Assembly: GCA_002368155.1 (NCBI GenBank)
Contig: AP018180.1
Span: 5,753,430 to 5,817,429, forward strand
From: Nostoc carneum NIES-2107
GTDB taxonomy: Bacteria > Cyanobacteriota > Cyanobacteriia > Cyanobacteriales > Nostocaceae
Reading direction: 5' to 3'
DNA: 64,000 nucleotides
The notes under the pieces are model-generated. The model worked only from the letters and a program-made list of their open reading frames with translations. It was not told the DNA's origin and did no database searches. A program made the position numbers and the translations under genes. Numbering within the stretch: the first letter of the stretch is position 1; every line of letters begins with the position of its first letter. This document shows positions 49,801-58,682 of the stretch, one piece after another.

Positions 49801-50909
49801 TCAAAGATGAATTCTTAGCAATTCTCTCCCATGAGTTGCGTTCCCCTCTCAACCCCATTCTCGGCTGGACAAAACTACTGCAAAGTCGCAGACTAGATGA
49901 CAACAAAACAGCGGAAGCCTTAGCCACAATCGAACGTAACGCCAAGCTGCAAACTCAACTAATTGACGACTTATTAGATATTGCCAGGATTCTGCGGGGT
50001 AAACTCACCTTAAACGATGATGCCGTTAATTTAATCTTTGTGATTGAAGCCGCCATTGATACCGTCAGAACCGCCGCCGTTGCCAAATCAATTCTGATTC
50101 ATCCAGAATTACGCAACGTCGGGCAGGTATCCGGTGATGCTGTCAGGCTGCAGCAAGTCTTGTGGAATTTACTTACTAACGCCATCAAATTTACCCCCAA
50201 CGGCGGCAGGGTAGACATTCACCTAGAAAGGGTAGAGAACCAAGCCCTAATTACCGTTACCGACACAGGTAAAGGCATCAACCCCGATTTTCTCCCCTAC
50301 ATATTTGAATCTTTCCGCCAAGAAGATGTCTCCATTACCCGCAAATACGGCGGATTAGGCTTAGGGCTAGCAATTGTGCGCCACATCATCGAAGCCCACG
50401 GGGGTACAGTAGCCGTTGACAGCCCAGGCGAAGGACAAGGGGCTACTTTCACCGTCAGTTTACCATTACAGAACATTGAACCAGAGAGCGATCGCACCGC
50501 AGATTTAGCAGCAGATGAACTCAATCTTGCAGGGATCAAAATTTTAACCATCGATGACGAACCAGACAGCCGTGATTTTCTCAACGTCTTGCTAGATTAT
50601 TACGGCGCAGAAGTCATAACAGTTGCCACCAGCTACGAATTTTTAGCCGCCCTAGAATCATTCCAGCCAGATGTCATAGTCAGCGACATCGGTATGCCCG
50701 AAGTCGATGGCTACACCCTCATCAAACAAGTCCGTTCCCTCCCAAGCGAACGCGGCGGAAAAACTCCTGCGATCGCTCTTACAGCTTATGCTGGTGAAAT
50801 CAATCAACAACAAGCCCTAGCCGCCGGATTCCAAAAGCATTTATCCAAACCCATCGATCCCGATTTACTAGTACAAGCAGTTGCACAAGTGGTAATTGGT
50901 AATTGGTAA
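46815..50909 (+). CDS. Hybrid histidine kinase with REC, cyanobacteriochrome-like GAF and multiple PAS domains
   Basis: 1,364 residues. Domain order: REC (5-125, phospho-Asp59), GAF (~150-320), about five PAS/PAC units (~340-970, each ending in a DITER/DITDY-like helix), HisKA with His1006 (LSHELRSPLNPILG), HATPase (LWNLLTNAIKFTPNG, GGLGLGLAIVRHI), and a C-terminal REC (VIVSDIGMPEVDGY). The GAF has DPCL (211-214, Cys213) and Cys260-His261 in DPCHREMLAQFQVRANLVVP, the two cysteine positions of DXCF cyanobacteriochromes. A 19-residue duplication (EEYIERYRQGL at 216 and 235) lies between them. A light-responsive kinase is therefore likely. The last residues and stop codon come from a GGTAATT heptad array. 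Confidence 0.9.
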   Translation: MSQPQRTVLIVDDNPEDCELYRQYFLQDREYQYTVVVAELGQTGLQLWQVHQPDIVLLDYQLPDIDGLQFLKQLQAITRQLLLPVIVVTGEGNEAIAVQAMQAGAQNYLVKGGITSEEMRLAVNGAIENLQLRTQLQQRIEKERLINQITQQIYKSLNLHEILQITVNEVRQFLQTDRVIIFQLFADGNGQVVAEAVGENCQSVLASAIFDPCLAEEYIERYRQGLLNQEPSAVEEYIERYRQGLVTATADIDDGTVDPCHREMLAQFQVRANLVVPILHDRYFWGMLIAHHCTAPRKWQQLEVDSLQELATQVSIAMRQAEALQQAQTELTERKRAEAILQENEQRLRVALEAARMGTWDWNIITGEIQWSANLEALFGYAPGEFDGRYETFVSRLHPDDRDRVLAAIKTAISTGADYNIEFRVVYPNGNIRWALSQGKVFTNETGQAVRMTGVDLDITERKHSDAELRENAAWLKLAQKATKSGLWDLDLTTGKAKISEEYCTLLGLDPSIKEIRGDEWLQWVHPDDRSRISEYVGQMMRERRQYYDTEFRVLHPDGEYWLAGRAQVFYDTAGNAVRKTGNVQDITERKRAEADLRESERRNATLAEAVPVAIFRFDTNHNCIYVNNRWSEIMGRPTHTALGLGWIETLHPEDRDRIVREAPPILKPGESYQNETRCVRPDGSVVWVYAQILPETDSNGNVIGNIGTLTDITERKQAEEELRQTEEFNQRMLASSKDCIKVLDLDGRLLYMNPGGLCLLEIDDLTPLLHTEWRCFWEGAMRQEAENAIAIAKAGELARFQGYCPTAKGTPKWWDVVLTPIRNPSGQVIQILCISRDITDYKQAEETIRQSEARYRYLAEAIPHLVWTCDAHGYCDYVNQRLCEYTGLTFEQALGFGWLAAVHPEDMPESQGLWHNAVANSTFYKHEYRFRRNSDGSYRWHLILGLPLTDKQGRVVKWFGTCTDIHDQKELEIERDRILELEQVARNEAEKANRVKDEFLAILSHELRSPLNPILGWTKLLQSRRLDDNKTAEALATIERNAKLQTQLIDDLLDIARILRGKLTLNDDAVNLIFVIEAAIDTVRTAAVAKSILIHPELRNVGQVSGDAVRLQQVLWNLLTNAIKFTPNGGRVDIHLERVENQALITVTDTGKGINPDFLPYIFESFRQEDVSITRKYGGLGLGLAIVRHIIEAHGGTVAVDSPGEGQGATFTVSLPLQNIEPESDRTADLAADELNLAGIKILTIDDEPDSRDFLNVLLDYYGAEVITVATSYEFLAALESFQPDVIVSDIGMPEVDGYTLIKQVRSLPSERGGKTPAIALTAYAGEINQQQALAAGFQKHLSKPIDPDLLVQAVAQVVIGNW

Positions 50910-51224
50910 TTGGTAATGGGGAATGGGTAATTACCAAAACTCAACATCATTTAGGTTTGATACCAATTTTTTATGAGCCTGGATAGAAATTGATCCCCCC
51001 TACTGTGTACACACAAGTCTTGAAATTACGCCCATAGCTAATAGGACTTACGCAAAAGTCACGAAATTACGTCATTACGAGCGTAGCGACGTAATCCCCT
51101 GATATTCTGGGATTGCTTCCCTACACTACGTTCCGGTCGCAATGACAAATTTTGCTGGTGTAAGTGTTGGCTAAATACAGTTCAGTTAAGAAAATTAATT
51201 GACAACAAAACCAAAAAACTAGTT
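50910..51224. other. Spacer with heptads and a degenerate repeat
   Basis: The GGTAATT array continues to ~50935. 51060-51150 has an inverted pair of the ACGAGCGTAGCGACG/CACTACGTTCCGGTCGC type common in cyanobacterial spacers. There is no gene. Confidence 0.6.
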
Positions 51225-51324
51225 ATACCAATTCAAATAATGTTTGCGACACATCAATATATTTTAGAGGTCAAGGCATTGCCTTGCCCCTACAATCTGT
51301 CACATTCTTTTTTCAAATTGGTAT
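51225..51324. mobile_element. MITE-like 100-bp element, best-preserved copy
   Basis: ATACCAATTCAAATAATGTT at the left and TTTTTTCAAATTGGTAT at the right are near-perfect inverted ends. The centre is CAAGGCATTGCCTTG. The whole unit can fold into one hairpin. Sister copies are at 24825, 33919, 39010 and 62729. Confidence 0.8.
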
Positions 51325-51449
51325 TACTCAACAAAAAACCGAACAATCATTTTGGAGGGGGTTTGGGGGACGCAACCGTCCCCCAATCGGGGGTTTGGGG
51401 GAGAATCCCCCAATTGAGCTAGCTTTTTCCACAACTGAACAAATCAATA

Positions 51450-54400
51450 TTAATTACCCATTACCCCTACCTTCTGCCACTCCGATATCGAATTAACCGC
51501 CTCATCCCTCATATTCCGCAAATGAGTCAACATTAACTCATCGCGTTGTTGCCAAATTGCAAATACTTTCTGCCTACCATCTACAAGGGTTTCTGAGTCA
51601 ACTTGATAACCTTTATCTCCTCGCCTCAACCTTAACCCCAACAAACTTAACAAGCGACTAAGAATTTTAATTCCCGAAACATTTTCCGGCGTACTTCCCA
51701 AATTAACACCCAGCACTCTTTTAATATGCTTACTATTTTGCACAGCCAAATTCTTCAACAAAATTAAATCTGGCTCATCTTCTGTAAATTCTCTCCCCAC
51801 TTCTAGAAAATCTACCATTCCTAAGGCTCTCATCGCCTCAACCTTCAGCGTATAAGTCTTTAAATCTGGTAGAAAAACCTGCCCATCACCCCATGATAAT
51901 TGTTGGTGCCATTCCTGGCGATCGCGAATATGAAAATACTCGCTTTCGTGGGTTAGATAATAGTGAGTTAACAGTTGTCCGTAATAGCCTCTATCATCTT
52001 GCAACTTCAGATTCGGCGTAACATCTATACCGTATCTTTGCCTGAGAATATATTTCTCAACGGCGTTTCGTTCATCTTGAGTGAGAGAATGTTTAGCCAG
52101 CAAATTCTCATGCTCAACATAATCAATATCCCTAGCATTAGCTACAGATGTTGCTGCTAACAATTGATTTTGCTGTTTAATATCGCGAATTTTGCGTTTA
52201 ATTTCTTTAGACTTTTGCCGTTTTTCTGTCCATTCCTTTTGGACTTTGACTATTTCTAGAATCAACCGCTTGCGATTGGTAAAGTCTTGCGGATCTGTTG
52301 CCAAGAATGCCAGGCGTAAATCGCGAATAATATTATTGTGTACAGCGTTGCTTCTTGTCCAAATTTGATGCCCATCCGCCATTAAACCTTCTTGTAAAGA
52401 TTGGCGATAAAGACGAATGGAAGCATTTACCCTAGCAGACAACTTCGCCCAGGTTCGTAAATGAATCGGGTCATACATTAATGGTAAATCAACATCAATT
52501 TTATGTAGAGGACTAAGCAAAGCTAAATTATCTTTTTGATTTTCCTGATACCAATAGGAAAGCAAACGATAATTTGTACTACCACTACCAATTAAGCCGA
52601 TACCCCGCTTGGCACACCAAACCACACGCGGCACATTATCTCTAACTCTCGCTAATGCTTGACGCACTTCCGAATCTGGAATTACGCCTTGAAATATGCC
52701 ATATACTCTATCAAAATGTTGCACATCAATACTAATTCCTGTGCCAATGCTAGGTGTAACAAATACCGTCTCATATTCAGAAATCTTGTCATTAATTGCT
52801 GCTACAAAATCAACTGCTGGATGTCCTGGTGTATTTGTAGTTTGGCTACTAACTACTAAAGTTTTAGGAAATTGGCGGCGTAATTTCTCCAAGCGTTCTT
52901 TTAAATAACGTTCAATAGTTTCGCAACTGTAACGTCCAGTACGACTATCAGTAGTGACGTAACATTTCCGCCCAGCAATTAAATCTAATTCCAATTGATG
53001 AATTAACGGCGTTGGGTTAGGAGAATCATAAAAAGTCACATCCCAACCGCGTTCGGGTTGCCATTGATTTAAAACTATCCAAGGCGTTAATTTATTACCA
53101 GCTAAACCTTGTAAATATTCTAACGAAACATCAGATAAATCTGCATCTTGAGCAATGATTAATCCGCCAGTGCTTAAAACTGTAGCAATTAATTGTTGGA
53201 ATATTTTTAATATTCTGACGCGCTTTTGTTTACAAGTATTACTATTGAGTAAATGCCATAAAGACTGCTCTACTTCATCTAAAATTACTATTGCTCCCTG
53301 CCAATCTTCTGGGTTCAGCTTCCAAATAGAATCGACACACAAACCAAAGGAATTGGGCATGGAGCATTGGGCATGAGGCATTGGGTATTGGGGAAGATGT
53401 TCTTTATATTCTCCGTAATTAATGCCCCAGTTAATGCCGATTTTTTCACATAAAAACTTTCCCAGTTGGATTCTATGAGTAATCAATAAAATAGGTTGAT
53501 TTCTATTTTTTGCTTGATGAACAACAGCTTTTAAGCCTGTAGTTTTACCCGTTCCTTTAGCTGATTTCACCCCTACTAATCCAGAGGTAGGAAAAGGAAT
53601 TTCACCTAAATAAGGAGAATTAACTGTAATTGCAGCCGGAATAGTTAGCTCGGTATGTGGTTTAGTTAAAGCTAGATAAACTTCTAAATCAACGCTTTGG
53701 CGATAAACCTTTTCAAAACTACCCGCACCTTTAGCAACAATAAACTCATCAACGCCTTTTTCTACTCCCGGTAATTCAATAACTTTTACAGGGCAGTTTT
53801 TTTCTTGAAATAAAAAGCCTAGTTGAGAAATAGCGTTATTAACTGCGGCGATAGTTTTGGGTTTAGTTTCAAAATCAAAGCAAATATAAAAGGTACGTTT
53901 TTTGAGAGCAAAAATTCCTAAGTCAGGAATTAGCTGACGACGAGTGACTTTACCGAAATCATCTTTAACAACGCGATAGCCGCTAGTGATTCCCGGAATT
54001 GCGATCGCAGCATATCCTTGACTTAAGAGAGTGGCTGCTTTCTTCGCGCCTTCGCAAATAATCAGGGGAATGTTCTGTTCCATCACCCACTGCCAAAAGC
54101 CCACAGCTTCACCATTGGCAGCAATACTTATATTATTGGGCAGTGAAAAATTATAACGCTGGGCAACTTGCTGCCAAACATCTAGTGTCACCCGCAGACA
54201 AAACACCCGCGTTGGCGTACTGGGAGGATGTTCGTACTTGATAGCCTTACCATTTTGATTGATTCGGGGCTGATTTGGCTTAAAGCATCCCCATTCCATC
54301 ATTTGCCAATGATTTACCGGATCGAGTCCCGAACACCACCAGCCGCCTTCGGTGATATGGGCGTAACGCTGCAACCAGGCGTTTTTTACCATCCCGGTGT

Positions 54401-54551
54401 TGGTGCGGGGAAGTAACTCAGAAATCAACAGATACTCATAGGCGTTGATCCCTTGAAGAGACAAAAAATTCAGCTTCGCAATGTGTAAATTTATGCCACT
54501 GCTCTTGACTAATTCCTCAAGGTGTTGGGGGTGTAAATAGTGCAGATGCAT
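51450..54551 (-). CDS. CyRepA1-type plasmid replication protein
   Basis: 1,033 residues. The N-terminal DUF3854/toprim-like region has LIICEGAKKAATLLSQGYAA (163-182) and ICFDFETKPKT (223-233). The helicase-like part has Walker A GTGKTT (333-338), LLITHRIQL, DEVEQSLWHLL (425-435) and SIGTGISIDV. A basic helical domain follows (~770-830). This combination is that of the cyanobacterial RepA1 family that starts replication of small plasmids. Residues 388-401 (QYPMPHAQCSMPNS) come from an ATGCCC heptad insertion. Surrounding genes look chromosomal, so it may be an integrated plasmid relic. Confidence 0.8.
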   Translation of the reverse strand: MHLHYLHPQHLEELVKSSGINLHIAKLNFLSLQGINAYEYLLISELLPRTNTGMVKNAWLQRYAHITEGGWWCSGLDPVNHWQMMEWGCFKPNQPRINQNGKAIKYEHPPSTPTRVFCLRVTLDVWQQVAQRYNFSLPNNISIAANGEAVGFWQWVMEQNIPLIICEGAKKAATLLSQGYAAIAIPGITSGYRVVKDDFGKVTRRQLIPDLGIFALKKRTFYICFDFETKPKTIAAVNNAISQLGFLFQEKNCPVKVIELPGVEKGVDEFIVAKGAGSFEKVYRQSVDLEVYLALTKPHTELTIPAAITVNSPYLGEIPFPTSGLVGVKSAKGTGKTTGLKAVVHQAKNRNQPILLITHRIQLGKFLCEKIGINWGINYGEYKEHLPQYPMPHAQCSMPNSFGLCVDSIWKLNPEDWQGAIVILDEVEQSLWHLLNSNTCKQKRVRILKIFQQLIATVLSTGGLIIAQDADLSDVSLEYLQGLAGNKLTPWIVLNQWQPERGWDVTFYDSPNPTPLIHQLELDLIAGRKCYVTTDSRTGRYSCETIERYLKERLEKLRRQFPKTLVVSSQTTNTPGHPAVDFVAAINDKISEYETVFVTPSIGTGISIDVQHFDRVYGIFQGVIPDSEVRQALARVRDNVPRVVWCAKRGIGLIGSGSTNYRLLSYWYQENQKDNLALLSPLHKIDVDLPLMYDPIHLRTWAKLSARVNASIRLYRQSLQEGLMADGHQIWTRSNAVHNNIIRDLRLAFLATDPQDFTNRKRLILEIVKVQKEWTEKRQKSKEIKRKIRDIKQQNQLLAATSVANARDIDYVEHENLLAKHSLTQDERNAVEKYILRQRYGIDVTPNLKLQDDRGYYGQLLTHYYLTHESEYFHIRDRQEWHQQLSWGDGQVFLPDLKTYTLKVEAMRALGMVDFLEVGREFTEDEPDLILLKNLAVQNSKHIKRVLGVNLGSTPENVSGIKILSRLLSLLGLRLRRGDKGYQVDSETLVDGRQKVFAIWQQRDELMLTHLRNMRDEAVNSISEWQKVGVMGN
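53351..53395. repeat. ATGCCC/ATTGGGC heptad insertion inside the CyRepA1 gene
   Basis: The plus strand reads GAATTGGGCATGGAGCATTG and GGCATGAGGCATTGGGTATT. The same units occur at 26098-26122 and 43829-43865. The frame is preserved. Confidence 0.75.
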
Positions 54552-54939
54552 AGTGCGAGGCTCTAAGCGAGGACGTTGGATTTAAAACTTATCATGCATC
54601 TGCCGATTTTTTATCATGGTTTTCATGAGGGTTTAATGATATTTTTTTTACTCAGTGGCGGGAGATACATCGGTAAAAGATAAAGTGGACGATTTTCTCT
54701 TTTATCTTGGTGCGGTAATAAGTTTGTATTGTGATAATTGTTCGCAATTAATTTTTAATTATCAGTAGAATCCTACATTAAGGAATGCGATCGCACTTGT
54801 ATAGCAGTTCAAATGTATTGCACAGGTAATAAGCTCAAGTTATGGATAGTATTGATTATTTTTTGTCAATTCCTATTGACCAATCGTAACAATATTAGTT
54901 AAATTACTTTACATAAAGTAATGAACCAGAGAAAAAACT
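54552..54939. other. Spacer, promoter side of psb34
   Basis: It is AT-rich and holds no repeat array or gene. The promoters of the divergent CyRepA1 and psb34 genes should lie here. Confidence 0.5.
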
Positions 54940-55110
54940 ATGTATACCACCATTAACGAAAGCGGCATTCTTAACAATTACGCAACCGAACCCGAACTTT
55001 ACTACGCCGAGTATCCCAACCAAGAGTTGCAAAATCGTTACAAGTTTCAAGCTGCAATCGCCACTTTATTAGTCACAACCCTATTTTTAGTTGCTTTAGG
55101 CGTTAGCTAA
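54940..55110 (+). CDS. psb34: Psb34-like (ssl1498 family) thylakoid protein
   Basis: 56 residues: MYTTINESGILNNYATEPEL, then YYAEYPNQELQNRYKFQAAI and the membrane helix ATLLVTTLFLVALGVS. Length, the opening MYTT...GILNNYATEP and the single C-terminal helix match the ssl1498/Psb34 family, which binds photosystem II assembly complexes near CP47 at the site used by Hli proteins. Residues N and R in QNRYKFQ echo the Hli helix. A terminator follows at 55166. The hli gene at 4346 is unlinked. Confidence 0.82.
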   Translation: MYTTINESGILNNYATEPELYYAEYPNQELQNRYKFQAAIATLLVTTLFLVALGVS

Positions 55111-55165
55111 GATTTTTTACTTCGGTATAGCTATTTCTCATCCAGGAAGGGAATACTTTTAATTA

Positions 55166-55197
55166 CCTCAGCTATCAAGCTGAGGCTTTTTATTTTT
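55166..55197 (+). terminator. Intrinsic terminator of psb34
   Basis: A perfect 7-bp stem CCTCAGC/GCTGAGG with loop TATCAA is followed by CTTTTTATTTTT. Confidence 0.9.
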
Positions 55198-55452
55198 GCA
55201 GATGATTTTATTGCTTAATCTAATGCGCGTCTAAATTGCATAAATACTAATAAGGACTGTTAACTGTTAACTGTCAACTATCAACAGCCTTCACAATGGA
55301 TTGTGCGTTAAGCTTTAGCCGTAACACACACACCGTCATTTAGTTACTTTAATCACGTTTGCATTAATCAAATTGGTAAATTCTGAACTATATACTTACT
55401 CAACTTAAGTATTAAATAAAATGACTACCAATAAACTAGGAAAAGCAAAAAC
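55198..55452. other. Spacer without a recognised gene
   Basis: It holds a short inverted AACTGTTAACTGTCAACT stretch at 55258-55283 and nothing else I can support. Confidence 0.45.
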
Positions 55453-55815
55453 GTGAACCGTTTCCAAAAGCTATCCTCAATGGTTGTCCTGCTATTAGCC
55501 TTCATCTATCCGCCTACTCTGGCTGAAGCTAAGGATACTACCCTCAATCATGTGTTCAATGAACAGAGTATTGACACACAAACAACATTATTAGGAGAGC
55601 AAAGTGAAGAGCTTTTATTAGCTCACCGACGCACTCAAAGACGTTACCATAGACAGCGACAGAGTGGAAAATATTATCAGCGCCACCGGAATCGCAAAAA
55701 TTATCATAGACGGCGTTATCGTTCTATACGTTATCGCGGACAAGCATATCGTTATGGACAATGGGAACTTGTGCGCGATCGTCATGGTAGACTAATGTAT
55801 GATTGGCGGCGTTAA
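55453..55815 (+). CDS. Exported Arg/Tyr-rich basic protein
   Basis: 120 residues from a GTG start. Residues 1-27 are a signal peptide (MVVLLLAFIYPPTLAEA, cleavage after AEA). The mature part has a short acidic segment, then a very basic Arg/His/Tyr-rich region (RRTQRRYHRQRQ, NYHRRRYRSIRYRGQAYRYG) and ends VRDRHGRLMYDWRR. Such exported basic proteins are common in cyanobacteria, but I know no function. It may bind polysaccharide or the outer envelope. Confidence 0.72.
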   Translation: MNRFQKLSSMVVLLLAFIYPPTLAEAKDTTLNHVFNEQSIDTQTTLLGEQSEELLLAHRRTQRRYHRQRQSGKYYQRHRNRKNYHRRRYRSIRYRGQAYRYGQWELVRDRHGRLMYDWRR

Positions 55816-55926
55816 TTATCAAGTTTAACCCCCTAATTCCTCAAATATTTTTGATGCGTAAGTCCTAATATATTTAGACTAGTTGTAGATAATTTTTATC
55901 CTAAAAATATCGTTGCATTTATCAAA

Positions 55927-56769
55927 TTAACCATAAGCCCCATTAGGAAGAAACCCTAAAAGTTGTTTTAATCTTTCGTCTGCTCCTTCATAACAGTGAC
56001 TCGGCATTTGATAATTCATAAATGGTGCATACTTATGACCAACTAGTCTCTTGGCGTAGGTAATCTGCGTAATATAGCGAGTGATAGCAGAAGAGTTTCT
56101 CGAGCCTCTATGCCATACCTGATTGTTAAAGCAAACGGCAGAACCCATAGCACCCAAACAGCTATAAATGTGGTCTTCATATCCAGAAATATCACCATTG
56201 CAGAACTTCCCAAATAAATGAGAGCCGGGAATCACCTGAGTAGGCCCATTTTCTTCAGACAGTACATCTGTGAGGTAATAATTCACAGTAAATGCCAGAA
56301 CATTTAAACGAATATTAGTTAAAGGTTTACCATCAAGGGAAATTATGTGCGGTGTATCGTCTTGATGCCAAGCATTTTTAGCCAAACCGTCAGTTTCTGA
56401 AGGAATCTTAAATGAGTTATTGTGAATCACATGAATGACATTAGCATTGGGAATACCATCATGTATTGAGTAGCCTATGCCATTTGCTTCACCAATTAAA
56501 TGTTCTGCAAATGTCACAACTGGTTCCAAAGCGAAAAGATTCAGATTATTCTGAGAATGCTCAAACATTCGCTTCATAATCTTTTTTGATTTATGATAAT
56601 TTTTACCTTCAGTCTGCTGGAGAGCGGCATCTAAATCATTTCTTAAAAGCTCACATTGGTCAGGTGTTAAAACATTGTCAATTACCAAAAAGCCATTAGT
56701 ATGAAAATACTCAATCCATTCATTTAATTGCTCTGTAGTTGGCTTATTCCTAGCTAAATATTCAGACAT
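55927..56769 (-). CDS. Phytanoyl-CoA dioxygenase (PhyH) family protein
   Basis: 280 residues, with AAGGA ahead of the ATG. It is an Fe(II)/2-oxoglutarate oxygenase fold. The metal ligands are His135 and Asp137 (NAWHQDDTPH) and His220 (FNNQVWHRGSRNSS), and Arg230 is placed to bind 2-oxoglutarate. The PGSHLFGKF segment is also usual. The substrate is unknown; family members hydroxylate lipids, amino acids or secondary metabolites. It is divergent from the FAD oxidase gene. Confidence 0.88.
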   Translation of the reverse strand: MSEYLARNKPTTEQLNEWIEYFHTNGFLVIDNVLTPDQCELLRNDLDAALQQTEGKNYHKSKKIMKRMFEHSQNNLNLFALEPVVTFAEHLIGEANGIGYSIHDGIPNANVIHVIHNNSFKIPSETDGLAKNAWHQDDTPHIISLDGKPLTNIRLNVLAFTVNYYLTDVLSEENGPTQVIPGSHLFGKFCNGDISGYEDHIYSCLGAMGSAVCFNNQVWHRGSRNSSAITRYITQITYAKRLVGHKYAPFMNYQMPSHCYEGADERLKQLLGFLPNGAYG

Positions 56770-57009
56770 TTTTCCTTGAAATTTATATTTATATTGGTAT
56801 GTAATACAGGCTTTATTGTTGAGCCAGTTAATTATAGTCTAAGAGGTTATCCGTAAATAAAAGCTTAAAATATTTTATTCTGACTCAAACGCTGAAGTCG
56901 ATTGAACCAGCCGAATGTCGGTTATATAATCCATTGAGTAGACGATCGCTCTACTATCCACCGTTACCAAAAAAGCCTAAACTTGGACAGGTACGTGCTG
57001 GTGAGCATA

Positions 57010-58152
57010 ATGAAGACTTACGACTGGATTGTTGTTGGCGCTGGAATTACAGGTGCGACACTTTCCTACGAACTAGCAAAAGTTGGTTTTTCGGTTCTCT
57101 TGTTAGAACAATCGCCAACACCAGACAACGCCACCCGCTATAGTTATGGTGGGTTAGCTTATTGGTCAGGAACTACACCGTTAACTCGCCTACTCTGCGA
57201 AGAAGCGATCGCACGTTATCAAATCCTATCGCAAGAATTAGACGCTGATATTGAATTTCGCGAATTAGATTTATTACTAACTATTCCAGGCGATATTAAT
57301 CCAGAAATCACAGCCGCAGCCTACGCTAATTGTCGCATTCCGCCTCAGCTACTCACTGTTACCGAAGCTTGTGAACTAGAACCACTGCTAAATCAAGATG
57401 CAATCTCAGGTGCTTTAACAGTAAAACACGGTCATATTAACGCAGAAAAAACTACACAAGCTTACATCCAAGCTTTTCTCGGGATTGGCGGTGAAATCAA
57501 GATAGAACAAGTATTACAGATATTACCTAACGGCGTTAAAACAAATACTGCGACTTTCAATAGTGCTAATGTAGCGATTTGCGCTGGTGGACTCAGTCGC
57601 CAGTTACTTAAATCTGCTGGAATTCCCATCAAAGTGTATTTTACTCACGCAGAAGTGATCAAAACTCCACCTGTTGAATTGCGGTTAAATACCTTAGTGA
57701 TGCCAGCAAATATGCAAAGATTTCAACTAGAAGCGAAATCTACTCAAGTTGATGAATTATGGAATCAACCAGGGAATGAGCCACTACCACCAATCCTAGA
57801 CGCTGGTGCGATTCAGTTTCAAGATGGTAGTTTGCGCTTAGGACAAATTAGCCGCGTTCTCACAAACCCCAATGCTGAGATAAATCCCCAGGAAAGTGAA
57901 AATTGGCTGCGAAACAGTATTGGCAAAGTTTTACCAGCATTAGCAAATTTACCGGGGACTTGGCACAAATGTTTAGTTGCTTTTAGTAGCAATAGCTTAC
58001 CTTTAATCGGTGCTGTTCCAGAATATGAAAGTATCCATATTTTTTCTGGCTTTAGCAATCCCTTAGTTTTAGTACCACCTTTGGCACAACACTTTGCTAA
58101 CTTTGCCAGCAGCAAGCAAGATGATATTATTCCTCAGCTATTATTAAGCTGA
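57010..58152 (+). CDS. FAD-dependent amine/glycine oxidase (DAO family)
   Basis: 380 residues from the ATG at 57010, with GGTGAG upstream; a start at 56983 would add nine poorly conserved residues. The Rossmann motif is VVGAGITGATLSYELAKVGF (8-27), then VLLLEQ. The VAICAGGLSRQLL segment and the C-terminal SLPLIGAVPEYESIHIFSGF are typical of the DAO fold. It oxidises a primary or secondary amine, but the substrate is not predictable. It is next to, and divergent from, the PhyH gene. Confidence 0.88.
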   Translation: MKTYDWIVVGAGITGATLSYELAKVGFSVLLLEQSPTPDNATRYSYGGLAYWSGTTPLTRLLCEEAIARYQILSQELDADIEFRELDLLLTIPGDINPEITAAAYANCRIPPQLLTVTEACELEPLLNQDAISGALTVKHGHINAEKTTQAYIQAFLGIGGEIKIEQVLQILPNGVKTNTATFNSANVAICAGGLSRQLLKSAGIPIKVYFTHAEVIKTPPVELRLNTLVMPANMQRFQLEAKSTQVDELWNQPGNEPLPPILDAGAIQFQDGSLRLGQISRVLTNPNAEINPQESENWLRNSIGKVLPALANLPGTWHKCLVAFSSNSLPLIGAVPEYESIHIFSGFSNPLVLVPPLAQHFANFASSKQDDIIPQLLLS

Positions 58153-58301
58153 TAAGTTTAACTTTTGCGAGGTTATTTATAAAGCGTGGATGGTGCGTTA
58201 CGGCTAAATTTAATTGTCTCTAAGACCCAAATCCTTTCCTAGCCGTAACACACCCTACTTAAAATTTACTTGACTCTTGACTCTTGACTTTTGACTCCAT
58301 A
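58153..58301. repeat. Palindromic spacer repeat
   Basis: GGTGCGTTACGGCTAA at 58191 and AGCCGTAACACACCC at 58239 form an inverted pair of the window-wide GTGCGTTA family, followed by TTGACTC units to ~58295. Confidence 0.65.
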
Positions 58302-58664
58302 CTAATTAAATTCAGCCTCCACAGGTAATAAAACACATCCGTTAATTTTCCATGTAATATCAGGCTGCTTTTCCATTACATATAATGCCTTAACAGGTAC
58401 TCCATCCGGGCCAAGTAGCAGTACTGGTTGAGTTATTTTTCCGTGAATATTTATTATATTTTGAAATAATACAGAACGAGGACGATAAACCGCCGGATAA
58501 CTCACCCGCACCATTTGCATAAAGTTGTCTGCGGTGCGGAATTGGGTTTGAATTCCCGGACTAGCAAAGGCAAAAGCGCCTAAAGTATCATCTCTTTGAA
58601 AAGCTTCTAATTGACGTTCAATAACATAACGTATGGCGATCGCATCGCTATTAGTGATATTCAT
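58302..58664 (-). CDS. DUF4864 protein
   Basis: 120 residues. DAIAIRYVIERQLEAFQRDD then AFAFASPGIQTQFRTADNFM and VSYPAVYRPRSVLF match the DUF4864 family, a small alpha+beta (NTF2-like) fold. There is no signal peptide. The function is unknown. It lies 18 bases upstream of the SGNH hydrolase stop in the sense that both read leftwards, so they may share a transcript. Confidence 0.8.
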   Translation of the reverse strand: MNITNSDAIAIRYVIERQLEAFQRDDTLGAFAFASPGIQTQFRTADNFMQMVRVSYPAVYRPRSVLFQNIINIHGKITQPVLLLGPDGVPVKALYVMEKQPDITWKINGCVLLPVEAEFN

Positions 58665-58682
58665 AATCTAAATTGCGATAGC

